NCBI GenBank assembly: GCA_963921825.1 | Contig: OY997588.1 | Location: forward strand, 8,756,001-8,820,000 | Source of the DNA: Erodium maritimum | Taxonomy: Eukaryota > Streptophyta > Magnoliopsida > Geraniales > Geraniaceae | Reading direction: 5' to 3' | Length of the DNA stretch: 64,000 bases | Part shown: positions 29,901 to 42,540 of the stretch, one piece after another | Position numbering within the stretch: the first letter of the stretch is position 1 | How the letters are laid out: the number at the start of each line of letters is the position of its first letter | Notes under the pieces: model-generated | Database searches by the model: none | The model's input: the letters and a program-made list of their open reading frames with translations, nothing else | Told to the model about the DNA's origin: nothing | Position numbers and translations under genes: made by a program

Positions 29901-32065
29901 GAGAGGAGAGAGAATTTTTAATTTTAGTGTCTTGAAATGAGGGTTCTTTCACTTCTTTGTATTAAAATCAGCTTGTATGTGGCAGGCGCATCATGGCCAT
30001 GTCCATGTTCATGTCATCATCATCATAATCATAATCATACCATACCATAAATCATGAATTTAATTTTACACATATTGTTCACAAAAATAACCAAACATAT
30101 GTTATTTATTTTATTTTATTGAAATACATGTGTGGTCCCCAAGGATTGTCGAATCTTGTCTTTTATAGGGTAGGTTTTGAGTTCGAATCAGATCAATGGT
30201 TATATTATACATTTAGGGCGTCTACAAATGGGTCGAGATCAATTAGGTCTAATCCTAGTCTAATTAGAAAAAGGTAAAAAAAATGTGGGTCCAATTCGTG
30301 AGAAAAAAATGAGTCAAAAGTATATTTAATTTATTTGGGCCACGTGGCGATTCTCCATAAGAGAATCGTAGCTTAAACCCGAACAAACGATCGACGAATC
30401 CATCGATTTTCTTGGCGGCCGAATCGACAAAACTGTAGATTTTAAGCTTTTTTCCTCAAAAGGTGTCGAATCGACACCCCTATTCGACACGCAAAAGCCT
30501 TCATTGTGAAAGGTCCTATAAGTATGGTGTGTACGTCCGTTATATTGTTTATACATATTGGGTAACAGGGTTTGGTTTAGAATCTGTAGTAATATTCGTC
30601 TAACAAGCTATAATATGTAACGTTTATTGTTTGCGTGATGCATTTCAACAGATAGTAGATATATATCTACATGTTGATATATAATATATGATAAACACTA
30701 TACTTTAACTTAACAAAATACATATATAATTTATTTTAGTATCGTCTTGATTGGACTCTCATTTATAGTTTTCTTAACTTTCATATCACATTATTTTTAT
30801 GTTCAAAAGATTAATTTTTATTTTAATAGGATAACACTAGATGTATAGATAACTTTTTTTTTTTGTGACCATAATATCTATTTTAGGACTTACACAAAAC
30901 ATCTAAAACTTCTTTGTCAAAAAAGTCATCTAAAACTTCAATTCCTATAAATTACTCACAACAGTACTTAATTATACAAATAAGCCATTGATCATCACAT
31001 GAAGTTCATGAACCGTTATAGATTAACTATAAATACCTTATTTAAGTAAAATATTTGTTTTAGGTGTTGTTTTATTGAGGTTAAACATAAATCCTTAAAA
31101 ATATACATCGTACTAAATTCAAAATAATAATAAATAATTGTGTAGAGAGAGAAAAACTAAACCATCGATAGGGGCCACGTGTCCTAGTGGTGCGCGTCTT
31201 ATCACAATTCCATTACGAGTGTACGAGAGTGCGTGAGTGAGGCTTTAAAGGAACCCTAGACAAACAGTCCACACGCTCTTCTAGCACGTGACTTTAACGC
31301 TCCCCTGTCCGAAAAAAAAAGGCTTTGATTAGTAAGTGTCCCGTCGAGTGGAATCAGATGCCATTTGCACATAGATGGCAGCTGATTGGTGCGTTTGGTG
31401 CACGCATACTGCAGGAGAGTGGAGGTAGGTGGCTGTGCTTGAAACCCTAGGTTTTATGGCAAATGATATGGTGGAGGTGTATCTAACCCTAGCTATCGGC
31501 GTATAAATAAATGAAGATCAATATTTTATTAATACATACTCTAACCCTAATTTAGTAACTAAAATTACTATGTTACCATGTCTGATTCTGGAAATGGAAA
31601 ATATAAGATGTGTTGTAGCCAATCAAAGAGAGACATGTGTATCTCAAGTTTATTTCAAATTTATAAACAATAATGCTCTGGGAAAACTTAATACCAGTAA
31701 GTGGGTGGATGGACCCATTGAAACCTGTATGACATATAATAATTGATTTTAAATTCTCAAATGACTTTAATTAGTCAAAAGTGAAGTAACATAAGTGATG
31801 ATATGTGTAAAATTGTCTGAAAGGTGAAAAATATAAATAAAAAGACATGTCAAAACCCTAATTTAGGTTATCTTTGTTAGTTTAGAAAATGTATCATTTG
31901 ATCCACATGAAACCCTGTGGTGATTCAAAACCAAAGTTTAAAAAAAAGTGTTTTTCGTATATTATATATAAATATGAAAATATACATACAATCTGTTGAA
32001 CAAACAAGACAAACAGTCCAGAAAATAATATAAGTTACAATTTTTCCAACCAAAACAACGTAACA
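29901..32065. other. Intergenic region upstream of EMF1
   Basis: AT-rich intergenic DNA with no gene. It holds a palindrome cluster at 30339-30478, two CACGTG G-boxes at 31176-31181 and 31285-31290, and a short hairpin at 31353-31386. Confidence 0.6.
30339..30478. promoter_or_regulatory. Palindrome cluster with G-box
   Basis: It contains the perfect palindrome GCCACGTGGC (30339-30348), then an 8-bp inverted repeat CGATTCTC/GAGAATCG with a 5-base loop (30348-30368), and GGTGTCGA/TCGACACC around a single base (30462-30478). G-boxes bind bZIP and bHLH factors. The role of the other two is unknown. They lie about 440-580 bp upstream of the presumed EMF1 transcription start. Confidence 0.5.
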
Positions 32066-32106
32066 TAATATGCTTTAAAAAAAATTTGACGAAAATGAGG
32101 GATTTA

Positions 32107-35100
32107 TTAATGAATATCAGAGACCAGTAACCCAGAAATGGGTTCTGGCAAACACGAGAAATCCCACACCACAGAAGCCCACTCTCGGGCATTTCTAGCT
32201 AGCATATGCGCTACCCTGTTTGCAGTTCTTTTAACATGAACAACAGTTACATCAGATAAACCAGAAATAATAAGCTTACAATCTTCCACAATGGCTCCAA
32301 ACGGAGTGATCAGAGTCGACTTGCTATTAACGGCCATAACTAGCCCCAGACAGTCCGACTCAATCACTCTATTCCCAAAGCACATGTCTTGTCCACCAGA
32401 CTTTGTAATGCCGCCTTCAAAGTCAAGGCCTCCAACAACTCTGGATCCTGAATTCTCCAAAATACCTTACACTGCATGAAACTCGGGGATCCATCATCCT
32501 TACGACATACCCAGCCACCGCCACCCCCGAACCCCTGAAACACCGCTGCATCTGTATTAACCTTCCACCTCCCAAGGGTCGGTTTCGTCCACAACCCGGT
32601 ATTTTGAGTCTCACCACCGACCTCTCGAACCATCGGCACTTGAGCCTCTTTCCAATCCCTCAGTAACTGCTCTGCTCCACGAACTATACCCTCCACAGAG
32701 GGGCTCTTCCCCTCCCAGACCCTCTGATTACGAGCCCTCCAAAGGTTCCAACAAATCACAGAAACGATATCAGCTCTACCTCCTCCACCTGACACCCAAC
32801 CGAGCTCTAGCCAGTCTCTAAAATGTCCAACACCAACGGGGAGATAGTCCAACACCTTACTCCAGACCGCCCTTGCAATCGGGCAACTATACATCACATG
32901 CTCAATCGACTCATCCACACCACAAACCACACAACTCAATTCAACGTTCACCCTTCTCGCTATCAGTCTATCATTAGTTGGTAAACATCCCGACACACCC
33001 CTGCATAAGAAATGACAAATCTTAGGAGGAACCTTGAGCTGCCATAACCGCTTCCAAAAAACATCCCGCTCCTGATCATTCCATCTCCCTTCTTGAACCT
33101 GCAAAGTTCGATATACATCTCTAACACTGTAATGTCCACTACGGGACCCAGTCCAATACCAGTCATCAGCAGGCAAACAAGAATTTAAAGGCACCCTCAA
33201 AATAGCCTCCGTATCCCGGGCTGCAAATAAATCAACAATCAACTCTTCATTCCAGGTTCTGGACCCCGCCTTAAATAGACAACGCACGGTCCAATGGCCT
33301 ATTCTAGGGGGTTCGGCCTCCACCTTACCCGTCTCGGTTAGTAGCCAAGCTTCCCCCAGAATTTTCGTGTTCTCCCCTGACCCTATTCTCTTCCTGATTC
33401 CCCCACTCACAATATCCTGCGCATCCACAATACTGTTCTAGATTGGACTAGAATTTGGCTTCTTTACTGCATGTATAAAATCTGACAATGGGTAGTACTT
33501 GGCTTTCATGATACGAGCCACTAGACTATCAGGATTACTCATAAGTCTCCACCCTTGTTTCCCCAACAAAGCTAAATTAAAATCCCGGAGAACTTTAAAA
33601 CCCATACCTCCTTTCAGCTTGTGGTCACATAGTCCCTGCCAACTGCGCCACTTAATTCCGAACCATGTCCGAGCATCATTCCTCCACCAGTATCTGTTCA
33701 TCTCTACCTCCAGCTCCTGAATCAGTCTTTCAGGGAGCATATACACACTCATGGTATAAGTCGGTAAGGCTTGAATGACAGCCTTTAGAAGTACTTCCTT
33801 ACCAGCTTCACTTAACATCAATTCATCCTAACTGCTGATACGTTTCAAGATTCTCTCCTTAATAAAATAAAAGGACCGATACCTGCTTCTTCCCAGAATG
33901 ACTGGGAGCCCAAGATAAGATCCCATCTCGTCAGAAACCTGTATCTGAAGAATTTCCCCAATCCGACTTTTTACCTCACCCTCCGTATTCGGGCTAAACA
34001 GAATTGTAGACTTCGCAACATTCACCTTCTGAACCGACGCCCGCTCATACATACCCAACAACTGTTTCCATCTGCATGCCTCCTCTTCTAGTGCTCTACC
34101 AAAGAATAGACTGTCATCTGCAAAAAACAAATGCAAGACCGCTGGGGCGTCCTTTACTACTCTGGTACCCTGTATGAAGCCTCGGACCTCAAAATTCTCA
34201 ATAAGCCTGGATAAACTTTCTGCACAAATAATAAACAAGAAGGGAGATAACGGGTCACCCTGCCTAATGCCTCTGCTCGGAAGGATCGGGCCCAGCCTCT
34301 GGCCTTCAGAAGAGACCTAGAGCGTAGGTGTCTTGACACACTCCATTATCAATCAAACCCAGTGTGTATCAAACCCCATACCGAGTAGGATCCTCTCTAG
34401 GTAACCCCAATCAACACGGTCATATGCTTTCTGCATGTCGACCTTCATTGCCATACTCCCCACCTTCCCCTGTCTTCTGTTCTTTTGCGCATGTAACACC
34501 TCCCCTGAGATCATTAAATTATCAGTAATTAATCTACCTTTCAAAAAGGCGCTCTGGGACTCTGAGATGATCTCCTGCAGGATCCCCGACATCCTCATGC
34601 TCATAACTTTGGTCACCACTTTGTAAATAACATTACAAAGTGCAATAGGTCGAAACTCCCCTATCCTCCTCAGGGTTCTAACCTTAGGAATAAGAACTAG
34701 GTTTGTGTCGTTCAAACTCCTAGGTAAAACCCCTGTCTGAAAAAACTCCTTGACCAACTTACACACCTGAGCCCCCACAACCGGCCAAAACCTCTGATAG
34801 AACCTCGGGTTGAAGCCATCTGGACCCGGAATTTTCAAAGGTAGCATGCTAAAGACCGCCAAACGAACCTCCTCATCCTCCACTGGTCTCAACAACGCTT
34901 GATTATGCGCTGACGAAACCAACCGAGGCACCAAGTGACTGACCTCATCCACATTCCCCACGTCTGCGGTGAACAAATCAGCGAAGTGCTCCACTATCTC
35001 TTCTTCCAACCCCGCTTCCCAAAATTTCTCCACACCCATACTATCAACCAAGGACCTTATACGGTTCCTTCGTCTTCTAGCTGAAGTCTTCCTGTGAAAA

Positions 35101-36164
35101 TATTTTGAGTTTTGATCCCCACTCTGATGCCAGTGTTGCTTCGCTCTCTGCCTCCATATATCATTCTTCTGTGCGAGCAGCTTGGCCATTTCCGATCTCA
35201 ACCTCTGGACCCGCAGTCCACTCATCCTATCCCATCTCCCCCGAAGTCCATTCAGTTCTTCCCTGCACCGCCTGATCCGGATCGAGATAGTGTCACCCGA
35301 TCGGCCGGCCCAATTTCCCAACTCCTCCGCTGTCCGCTTCAATTTCTCCTCAAGACTCTGGCAACCATTTTCCTCCCAAACTGACCGGACGATGTTCTCA
35401 CATTGGGGGTCTCTATGCCACGCTTCCTCAAATCGAAAAATTCGAGTCCTCCTTACTCTCAACTCCTTCCTTGCATGTAAAATTATGGGAGCATGGTCCG
35501 AGGTGGACGTGCCCCCATGCCACAAACTTGAGTCTGGATACAGTTGACCCCACTGACAGTTCACTCCCAACCTGTCCAACTGAACTTCCAACCTACTATG
35601 ATCATAACGTCTATTATCCCAAGTAAACCTGTAGCCAAGAATATCAACGTCACGTAAACCACTATCAAGGAGAGCATTACGAAAACCTGTTTGAAGTGAT
35701 GTTGGGTAGAAGTTCCTTCCACGCCTATCCTCTCTCGAAAGGGTATTGTTGAAGTCCCCCATAATGGCCCAAGGGCCCGACCTCCTCTCGCCCAGACTTC
35801 GAATCAAGTCCCACGTCACATGTCTCCTGTCCCATTTTGGCTCTCCATAAATACCAGTCAGTCTGATTAAAACCCCTTCCTCATTCAACAATTCTATATC
35901 CACATGATTCGGGGAGAAGGACAATAATGACCCATTTTCTTTGCTTCGCCAGAACATTGTCAGACCCCCACCTCCACCAACACTATCCACCGAGAAAACA
36001 CCCTCCACACCAAGTACACCTCTCATATTTTCAACCACAAATCTCCTGCTTTTCGTTTCAGAAAGAAAAATCACATCGGGTTTCTTTTGAGCCACAACCT
36101 CGATTAGGAACTGTTTCGTCCCGGGGTTCCCAAGCCCCCGGCAGTTCCACGCTATAAAAATCAT
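32107..36164 (-). pseudogene. LINE ORF2 (endonuclease, reverse transcriptase, RNase H), degraded
   Basis: The N terminus MIFIAWNCRGLGNPGTK and the motif FLSETKS mark the apurinic-type endonuclease that nicks target DNA, with MGDFNN and SDHAP later in the domain. The reverse transcriptase shows GPDGFNPRFYQRFW, FRPIALCNVIYK, KAYDRVDW and the catalytic FADD. The zinc-binding-like region has CHFLCRGVSGCLPTNDRL and CVVCGVDESIEH. The RNase H domain begins WKVNTDAAV. In-frame stops occur at 34353-34355, 34317-34319, 33828-33830 and 33438-33440, and a frameshift lies between about 32364 and 32400 inside RNase H. The protein is therefore dead, but otherwise well preserved, suggesting a fairly young insertion. 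Confidence 0.92.
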
Positions 36165-37553
36165 TGTGATTGGCGGGGTTGCTTTGCAACCCTCGCCATC
36201 TCCAACAGATCCGCTTCCTGAGAATCAGGGGCTAAGATCGCCCCAATATTCTCCACCTGCTCTCTGGTCCCCTTCGCCCTTTTCCCCAACAAAGAGGCCC
36301 TCGCTGACCCCAGGTTCGAGTTGCCTCCGGAAACCCCCGACCTGGGATTAAGTGCCCTCTTGAATCTCCTTGGATCTTTTACTGTGCCAACCTCCATGAA
36401 AGTCAAATCATTCTCCCCACTGTTATTGTCTACGTTTCCACCACCTTGAACTTGCTCAATTGAATATCCCTCTACAGGAGCTCGATTAAGGTCCATTACT
36501 TCACCACCTTCCTCAGCCTCCAACGACCTCCTCCCTACTGCTCCAGACCTGTGCATGCTACTCCGGACCGGGACGTCAATGCCAACTCCGGCTCCCTCAG
36601 ACCGAACACCCACGAAACTGACCTCCACCGAACCAGCTCTACCAGGCGGACCGTTTGCTGATCCGTTCTTCCTCCAGTTCCCGTCCGACCTCCCCGGGGC
36701 GGTGCTCTGTCTCGAGCTACTATCCTCCCCTCCCATATTCCACTGGCTCATCCCCCTTTCCGAATCCCGAGTCTGACTCGTTCTCCTTACCAGCGCGCTC
36801 GACCGTAAGAAATCACCATATGGCAGAACCCCTGGTTCCTTCCCGACTTCGACACAATCGCATTCCTTTAAGGTGTGGCTCACTCTCCCACAGCAATAAC
36901 AAAAGTCCTGAAGACGTTCATAGCAAAACCTCACCCAAGTGAAATCATCCGATGTGCTCAACCTGAATTTCAGGACCCTTCGCAGCGGCTTGTTTATATC
37001 CCAACACACCCTGATCCGCAAATATTCGTCCCTTGCTCGATCATCTTTATCACAGTCGGCCTCCACGAATTTACCCAACACATTACCAATCTTTTCCCCT
37101 ACTTTTCCATTCCTAGCAATGAACGGCAAATTCCACAGTTGCACCCACAAGTCTACATGAATGAACACCAACGCCTCTGGTTTTATACTAGGTGTAAAAT
37201 CCTGTAACAACAATAGAGATTTGTTGAACCACCAAGGTTCCAACTCTCTCACCCTCAGTTTCGCACGTTCAGTAGGAAAGAAGAAACCAAAAAACTCCCG
37301 GAGCTAGGGTTTCAATTTTTAACTCCGGTTCGTCCCAACTCCGTTTCACAATCTCGTTAAAGACCTTTCTGTTAAAACCTCTACGGGAAAGCAACTTACC
37401 GGCAAGACCGTACTTGTATTTATCTCCCCCAGCACAGAGTTCACTCTCAGAGATCACAAGCTCTTCCTCTTCTTCGTCCAGTACAATCCCCCTGATCAAA
37501 CTCTCAATCTCCTCCACGCTCGGCTCCTTTTGCCTAGCCCCAGCCTGCGACAT
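36161..37553 (-). pseudogene. LINE ORF1 (gag-like RNA-binding protein), frameshifted
   Basis: It starts MSQAGARQKEPSVEEIE and encodes the DUF4283-type region of plant L1 ORF1, continuing with WWFNKSLLLLQDF and RVCWDINKPLRR. A CX2CX4HX4C zinc knuckle (CYCCGRVSHTLKEC) is present. The C-terminal third is Ser/Gly-rich and disordered, as in related elements. The frame breaks once: the N-terminal frame stops at 37269-37271, and the rest continues in another frame from about 37290. The native product would be an RNA-packaging protein. Its stop codon overlaps the ORF2 start as ATGA. Confidence 0.85.
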
Positions 37554-37756
37554 GTCTTCAACCAGTAGCAGGCCACCCAGATCGCAGCGTGAAGAAGAAC
37601 AACGGAATCAAAAACCTGAAAACTCAGAAGCCGAACGAGAAATCACCGGCGCCAACTTTGCACGTAACCCTAGAAGGATACGACAAAACCCAACTTTAGC
37701 CTCCGAAACGTTCGGAGCAAAGTACCGTGCGTTAAAGAATGTGTTTTAATATGCTT

Positions 37757-38388
37757 AAATAGTATAACACCACAATAACAAACAAACAGTCATCGACTCA
37801 GATTCGTACTTAAACTCTCTTTTATGAAAGGTGGGACTTAAATGATCACTAGGGTCTAGGGTATCCCCTTGAAAACCTTTTGGGTATTATGTTGAGATAA
37901 CATGCAAACTAACTCGAGATTTAAACTATAGTCTTAGGTTAATAATAGTCTATGAAATATAAATGAGTATTATTTTTTTATAATTTATTTTGTTGCAAAA
38001 AAAAAGTATTTAATTATTTTTTATGTCATTTCAGAAGAAAAAAAAATATGTCGTTTGGTGAGTATATAGCTTCAATCGTTTATTATTAATAAAAAAACAA
38101 AAACAAAAACAAAAACTGAAAGACTTTTGCAATATGAATTTTCATTAATTATATATATTTGTGTAAGCACATTTGTGAGTTGAAAACGACAGATCGTGAA
38201 ATGCGAAAATGTTTTTCTTTTCTTCTGAAACAATGTTATAACTGATACACAGGTAAAAGAATATACACCTATGCTGCCATGAACATATAACAGCAAAATA
38301 GAGTAGACATCACCCTTGCCAGTAATGAAACGGTCCTCCTTTATTCTCACAATATTATATCGATTTTTTTAGTAATATATTCAATTCT
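37757..38388. other. AT-rich intergenic sequence
   Basis: No gene or transposon structure was recognised beyond the right flank of the LINE. Confidence 0.5.
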
Positions 38389-38830
38389 TTTTTTTTGAAA
38401 GGAAAGATTTATTAAAAACTTAATAAATCTTATAAATCGAACGCATAACAAGCCAAACTAGCGTTGTATTCACCGTTAGTTCTTGAGAACCCGAGGGACA
38501 ACCACCAAGATGAATAGCTCTCGAGACGGGCGACGCAACGCTTAGATAAAAACTGCAACCAGGTCGGTCTTCCCTATCGGCTCTCCGAAGAGATCCACCG
38601 ATAAAGAGTCCTGATCAAACGCGTCAACAAAGACAACAACCACTCCTACCAGATAACTAAGATTCCGACAAGAAGGACAAACAAAAAAAACAGTAAACAA
38701 CAATATGCACCAACGACAAACAACACGACTACTCTCGACCGGCATCCGATGTGTGGGCTTGGGATCGAGTTGAGGCTGCGCCGACATTTACAGATTCGAT
38801 CTGCTAGGAGCTAATGCACGGGATTAATCA
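38389..38830 (-). mobile_element. Probable truncated LINE-like fragment
   Basis: It begins with a T-run followed by GAAAGGAAAGATTTATTAAA. On the minus strand that is a 3' end with TTTAATAAATC and an A-tail, the same style as the LINE at 32076. The body is GC-richer than its flanks. No clear target duplication was found, so the ends are approximate. Confidence 0.45.
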
Positions 38831-39375
38831 GACAATTCAAGTACGGACTTCTCAACTAGTTACATATTTAAAATAAATAAACTAGTTATGTAAACTAAAA
38901 ATAAATAAATTTACAATGCTTATGGAGTGATTAATTGTATCAAATCTACAAAATAAATGGTATAGTTTATTTCTTATATTGTCTTTTAACTATCTCCTGT
39001 CCTTTTTAAAATTTTATTTTTTTCACAACAGATCAACACAAATCACGAGGTAGAGTAGAGATGAAGGTCTCCGGCATACGGCGTGGTCAACGGGGTCCCG
39101 ATCGTCGGCCATCTAAATCGGTCGGCTGTTATGGATGTGAGCCGAGAGTGAATAATCCAAATTCGGATGTTGTTTTGGGCTCACGATCCAAACCTACAGA
39201 TTCTGGTGCGGCGATGCCGATTCCGGCGGGAAATGAAGCAAAATTGAGATGAAGAAATATAGAAAGAAAAAAATAACGTGTGATTTTGCTTTTCAAACAG
39301 AGGGCATTTTTGTTTGAAAAACTTTACTTTTCCATCCATTTGTTTTTATATTATTTGACCGATTGGAATGCTCTT
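38831..39375. other. Intergenic sequence with one short ORF
   Basis: A 63-codon open frame (39061-39252, plus) lies in a locally GC-rich patch but has no recognisable motif. It may be transposon debris. Nothing else is seen. Confidence 0.4.
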
Positions 39376-39391
39376 AGTGATTTTTTAAATA

Positions 39392-40447
39392 TTTTTTTAA
39401 AATAAAACTGAAGTGATTTAATATGTAAATATATAACAAGTATTTAGGTTTTTAAAGAAAACTGGGGAGAACTTCTCACGCATGCTCTGCTAGGGTTTTG
39501 AGATCTTGTCGTCGTACGCACCACCATGGCTATGGCAATGACAATTGCCATAGCTTATGTCATGGTTCTTCCTCTCTTCTCTAGCCACTATCTCCTCGGC
39601 TCCCCTTTGGGTCCTGCGCGGGTTTTCTCTGTTTGAGTTCCTCTAGGGTCGCCGCTAGCCACCGCGCCGTGGACTATCCCCCATCACCACAGACGCGTAT
39701 TCGGTTCCCCCTCTGCAATTCTGATGGTTTTCGTCTGGCTCACCTCGACGTCAACCAACCTTCAAGCCGCCTGAAGCAGCCGGTGTCTCTGCAGTTGTCG
39801 CCGCTGCCCCTGAAGCACCCCTAAATCCGCCACCCCGGGGGTTTCCGTCTCTACAGCCATCATCCCTGATGATGCCGCCGCCACCCTTGAAGTCGGCGCC
39901 GTCCTTGCTGTCGTCGCCGCTTCTGATGCGACCGTCGTCTCGGATGTCGCCGCCATCTCTTAAGACTCCCATGAAGTCGCCGCAGCCGGCGCGTCATTCT
40001 CTCTGGCCGCAACCGCCTCGACCCCTTTCACGATTATGGATCTGGCCAATCGAAAGGGTCTTTTTTTATTTTATTTTAAATTAAGTTTGTGTTTGCAGGA
40101 TCAATGCATGTCGAACAGAGCATCATGGATTTCTCTAGGGAGAGGAGCATCAGGGACTGCATTGGGAGGGGTCCCTAGACGATGCTTGGGCTCCCACCAT
40201 CACCACTGTTGAGCTCTCTGAGTTCCGGTACCCCGTTCCCCCCCCCCGGCTTCTGTCTTTGCCCGTGGGGCACCACAATACCGTCTATGACGGTTCTGAT
40301 ATGAAATAGCTCAGTGAACCATTGTTCATTCATACTGACCTTTCGTGTTCGAGGAGCATGTTCCTCGAGGCACAACAATGTAATTGATTCTAAAAGTTAT
40401 AATATTGCACATTTCGCTCAAAAAAATAAGTATATATATATACCAAA
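39392..40447 (+). mobile_element. Non-autonomous LINE-like retroelement E
   Basis: A 16-bp perfect direct repeat, AGTGATTTTTTAAATA, flanks it at 39376-39391 and 40448-40463. On the plus strand the interior opens with a GCATGCTC motif and CTAGGG near 39481-39497, is GC-rich, and ends TTCGCTCAAAAAAATAAG near 40430, an A-tail. Orientation is opposite to elements A to D. The AT-rich target repeat makes chance similarity possible. Confidence 0.55.
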
Positions 40448-40463
40448 AGTGATTTTTTAAATA

Positions 40464-41857
40464 GTTAGTGAAGTGTAGTTGAGGGTATTTTCGTCATTTT
40501 ACCTGATGGCTTGAGCTATTTGTTATATAACTAAACATCTGAGTAGGTATCAATTAAATTTTTTTTTAAGAAAGATATCAGTTCAACGCTACAAATTTAG
40601 AGTAGATATTTATAATTTACCCTTATATCAAAACAATGTATAATGCATAGATCAATCTATATTTAAACAAGACAAAATCTGTAAATAGTCAACATTTATA
40701 ATTAAATTTATAAATTTGAATTTGAGACTATTTGAAGCATTGATTTATCAACAAATTATATTTTTTTTCCCCACATGTAAACAAAACAATGAGAAGTCCA
40801 ACAAGAAAACTAGAACTGACAGTACCATATATAGCTAGTAGTTAGTACACATTATTGTAGGGTATGGTGTCTTTATTTTCTGATTCATGGTGGCCACCAG
40901 TGACCAATTTGATCTTTCTAGGGACCTAAAATCTCTACCCCCCCCCCCCCCCCCCCTTTAATTATTTAAATATACAGATCTGAACATTTGAAAATCTATC
41001 ATTTTTGCCAAAATTCCCAGATCTCACCCCCTCTGGTAATTAAAGGGCATTTCAAATCTTATCAAAACACTATTTAATCATCATATTATTGTATTTTGTT
41101 AATTTATGTTATTATAGTAAGAGTTGGTGTTGTAAAATAAATTAAGAATCATTGTATTTCCTGAAATGTATTATGTAAGACCGTTAAATGTCCCAAATTA
41201 AAATAGTCTTGACCTTTAAATGTATTCATGGAGGCTTTTTTTCAATCTGATAGAGTTATAACAATTACAGATACATAAACCAAAATTAATTTTTGACAAC
41301 GAAAAATGATGTGGTAAACTCTTACAAAACCAAGTTAAAGTAGGTTAGTTTTGGAGATTTACAGTAACAAAATTGATTATATGAAAAATAAAACATCTAC
41401 ATCGACGGTCTATTAATACATTTGTCATTTTCAGTGTCAATACTGGTCCCCTATTTTCCCAGGATTTACATACACCGATACAAACACATCTGTCTTCTAT
41501 TTTTTATTCAATAAGATTGACTTGACTTGATTTGATATGATGATAAAATAAATGGGCAATGACTTCTGGTTAATCTGCTTAATTAATGTCCGACAAAATG
41601 ATGTACCAAATAATTTACACTGTGTGGAAATGAATGTGATTTTATTTTGAAATAGATTAATATAAGTAATTATTAATATACTTAATAATAATGAGAGTAG
41701 TAAGAACGATATTTAAAAGAAATAAATATATCGTATATTATATATCAATTTGATGATATACAAGGTGATAAATTCTAAGAGTTATAAGATAGACTCCATG
41801 GATCGTAAACACATTGTACATCAACAAATGCACATAAACTTGTAATAAATATGTTTT
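40464..41857. other. AT-rich intergenic sequence with C-tract
   Basis: No gene was found. It contains a run of 19 C at 40938-40956. The rest is low-complexity AT-rich DNA. Confidence 0.5.
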
Positions 41858-42540
41858 TTTTAAAGGAACGAGGAATTGTATTATCAATGCACGTAAAACC
41901 TTACAAATAAAACTAATAAGTTTTGAGAACAGAAAAGTCCGAGTCCCGTAGGACACCCGACGCTCATGAACTCGGATAAATAGTCTTACATTATAAACAA
42001 TGAAAATTATCTCTACATTCTACCTTGTGCTGGAAATTGAAAATACTAAAAGTAAAGGAACTGAACTACAACAAAGTACCGGAAATAAACAAATTAGAGC
42101 GAAATAAACAGTAGAAGAACGTCTCATGATACATCTTGTTTTCCGGATCAGGTTAGGATGCTTCGCACGAATTGACTTGATCGGCATGTCGGCTTGAAAC
42201 GTCGGGGTGACCCGACAAGGGGTGTCGTAGATCGGTACACCGTCTTACCATCCCACCCCGGATCCCAAACCCACCTTAGCCATATGGTAATTGCCACGTA
42301 AAAGACGACGACGAACGGGAGACCTAGGGCTCGTACCTTCCATGTACCGTCATAGGCGATCGTTGAGCCTTGGGCGTTCGATGTGGTGGTGAACATGGCT
42401 GGTACTTTAGCATCGGGTGGAGGAGAAGCATGGTAAGGACCGATGGTGGTGGTCGGTATGACCATAACAGCGACAACAAAGAAAAAGGAAGGAGCGGCGA
42501 CGACTGATGTTCAAGAGTGAAACCCTAATCCCTCTTAAAG
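41858..42540 (-). mobile_element. Probable truncated LINE-like fragment
   Basis: A T-run and AAAGGAACGAGG at the left, followed by GC-rich sequence on the right that reads CCCTAATC and GTTTCACTC on the minus strand, resemble the 3' tail and 5' region of elements C and D. A short minus-strand frame (42465-42148) has no recognised domain. No target duplication was confirmed. Confidence 0.4.

Larger units (their letters stand above)
32076..37746 (-). mobile_element. Full-length but inactive L1-type LINE
   Basis: A 10-bp direct repeat, TAATATGCTT, flanks it at 32066-32075 and 37747-37756, giving an element of 5671 bp. In order on the minus strand it has a 5' UTR of about 190 bp, ORF1 with a CCHC knuckle, and ORF2 with endonuclease, reverse transcriptase, a Cys-rich segment and an RNase H domain. 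The RNase H domain is typical of a plant L1 subgroup. The 3' end is CATTTTCGTC followed by AAATTTTTTTTA instead of a clean poly(A). Two frameshifts and four in-frame stops inactivate it. It lies between EMF1 and ASHH2. Confidence 0.92.

Noticed and set aside
31353-31386. microRNA precursor
   Set aside because: The stem is only 12 bp and matches no conserved plant microRNA known to me. Plant precursors need a longer duplex.
40938-40956. Poly-C tract as a regulatory quadruplex element
   Set aside because: A single homopolymer run, with no gene nearby and likely length errors from sequencing. It gives no functional support.
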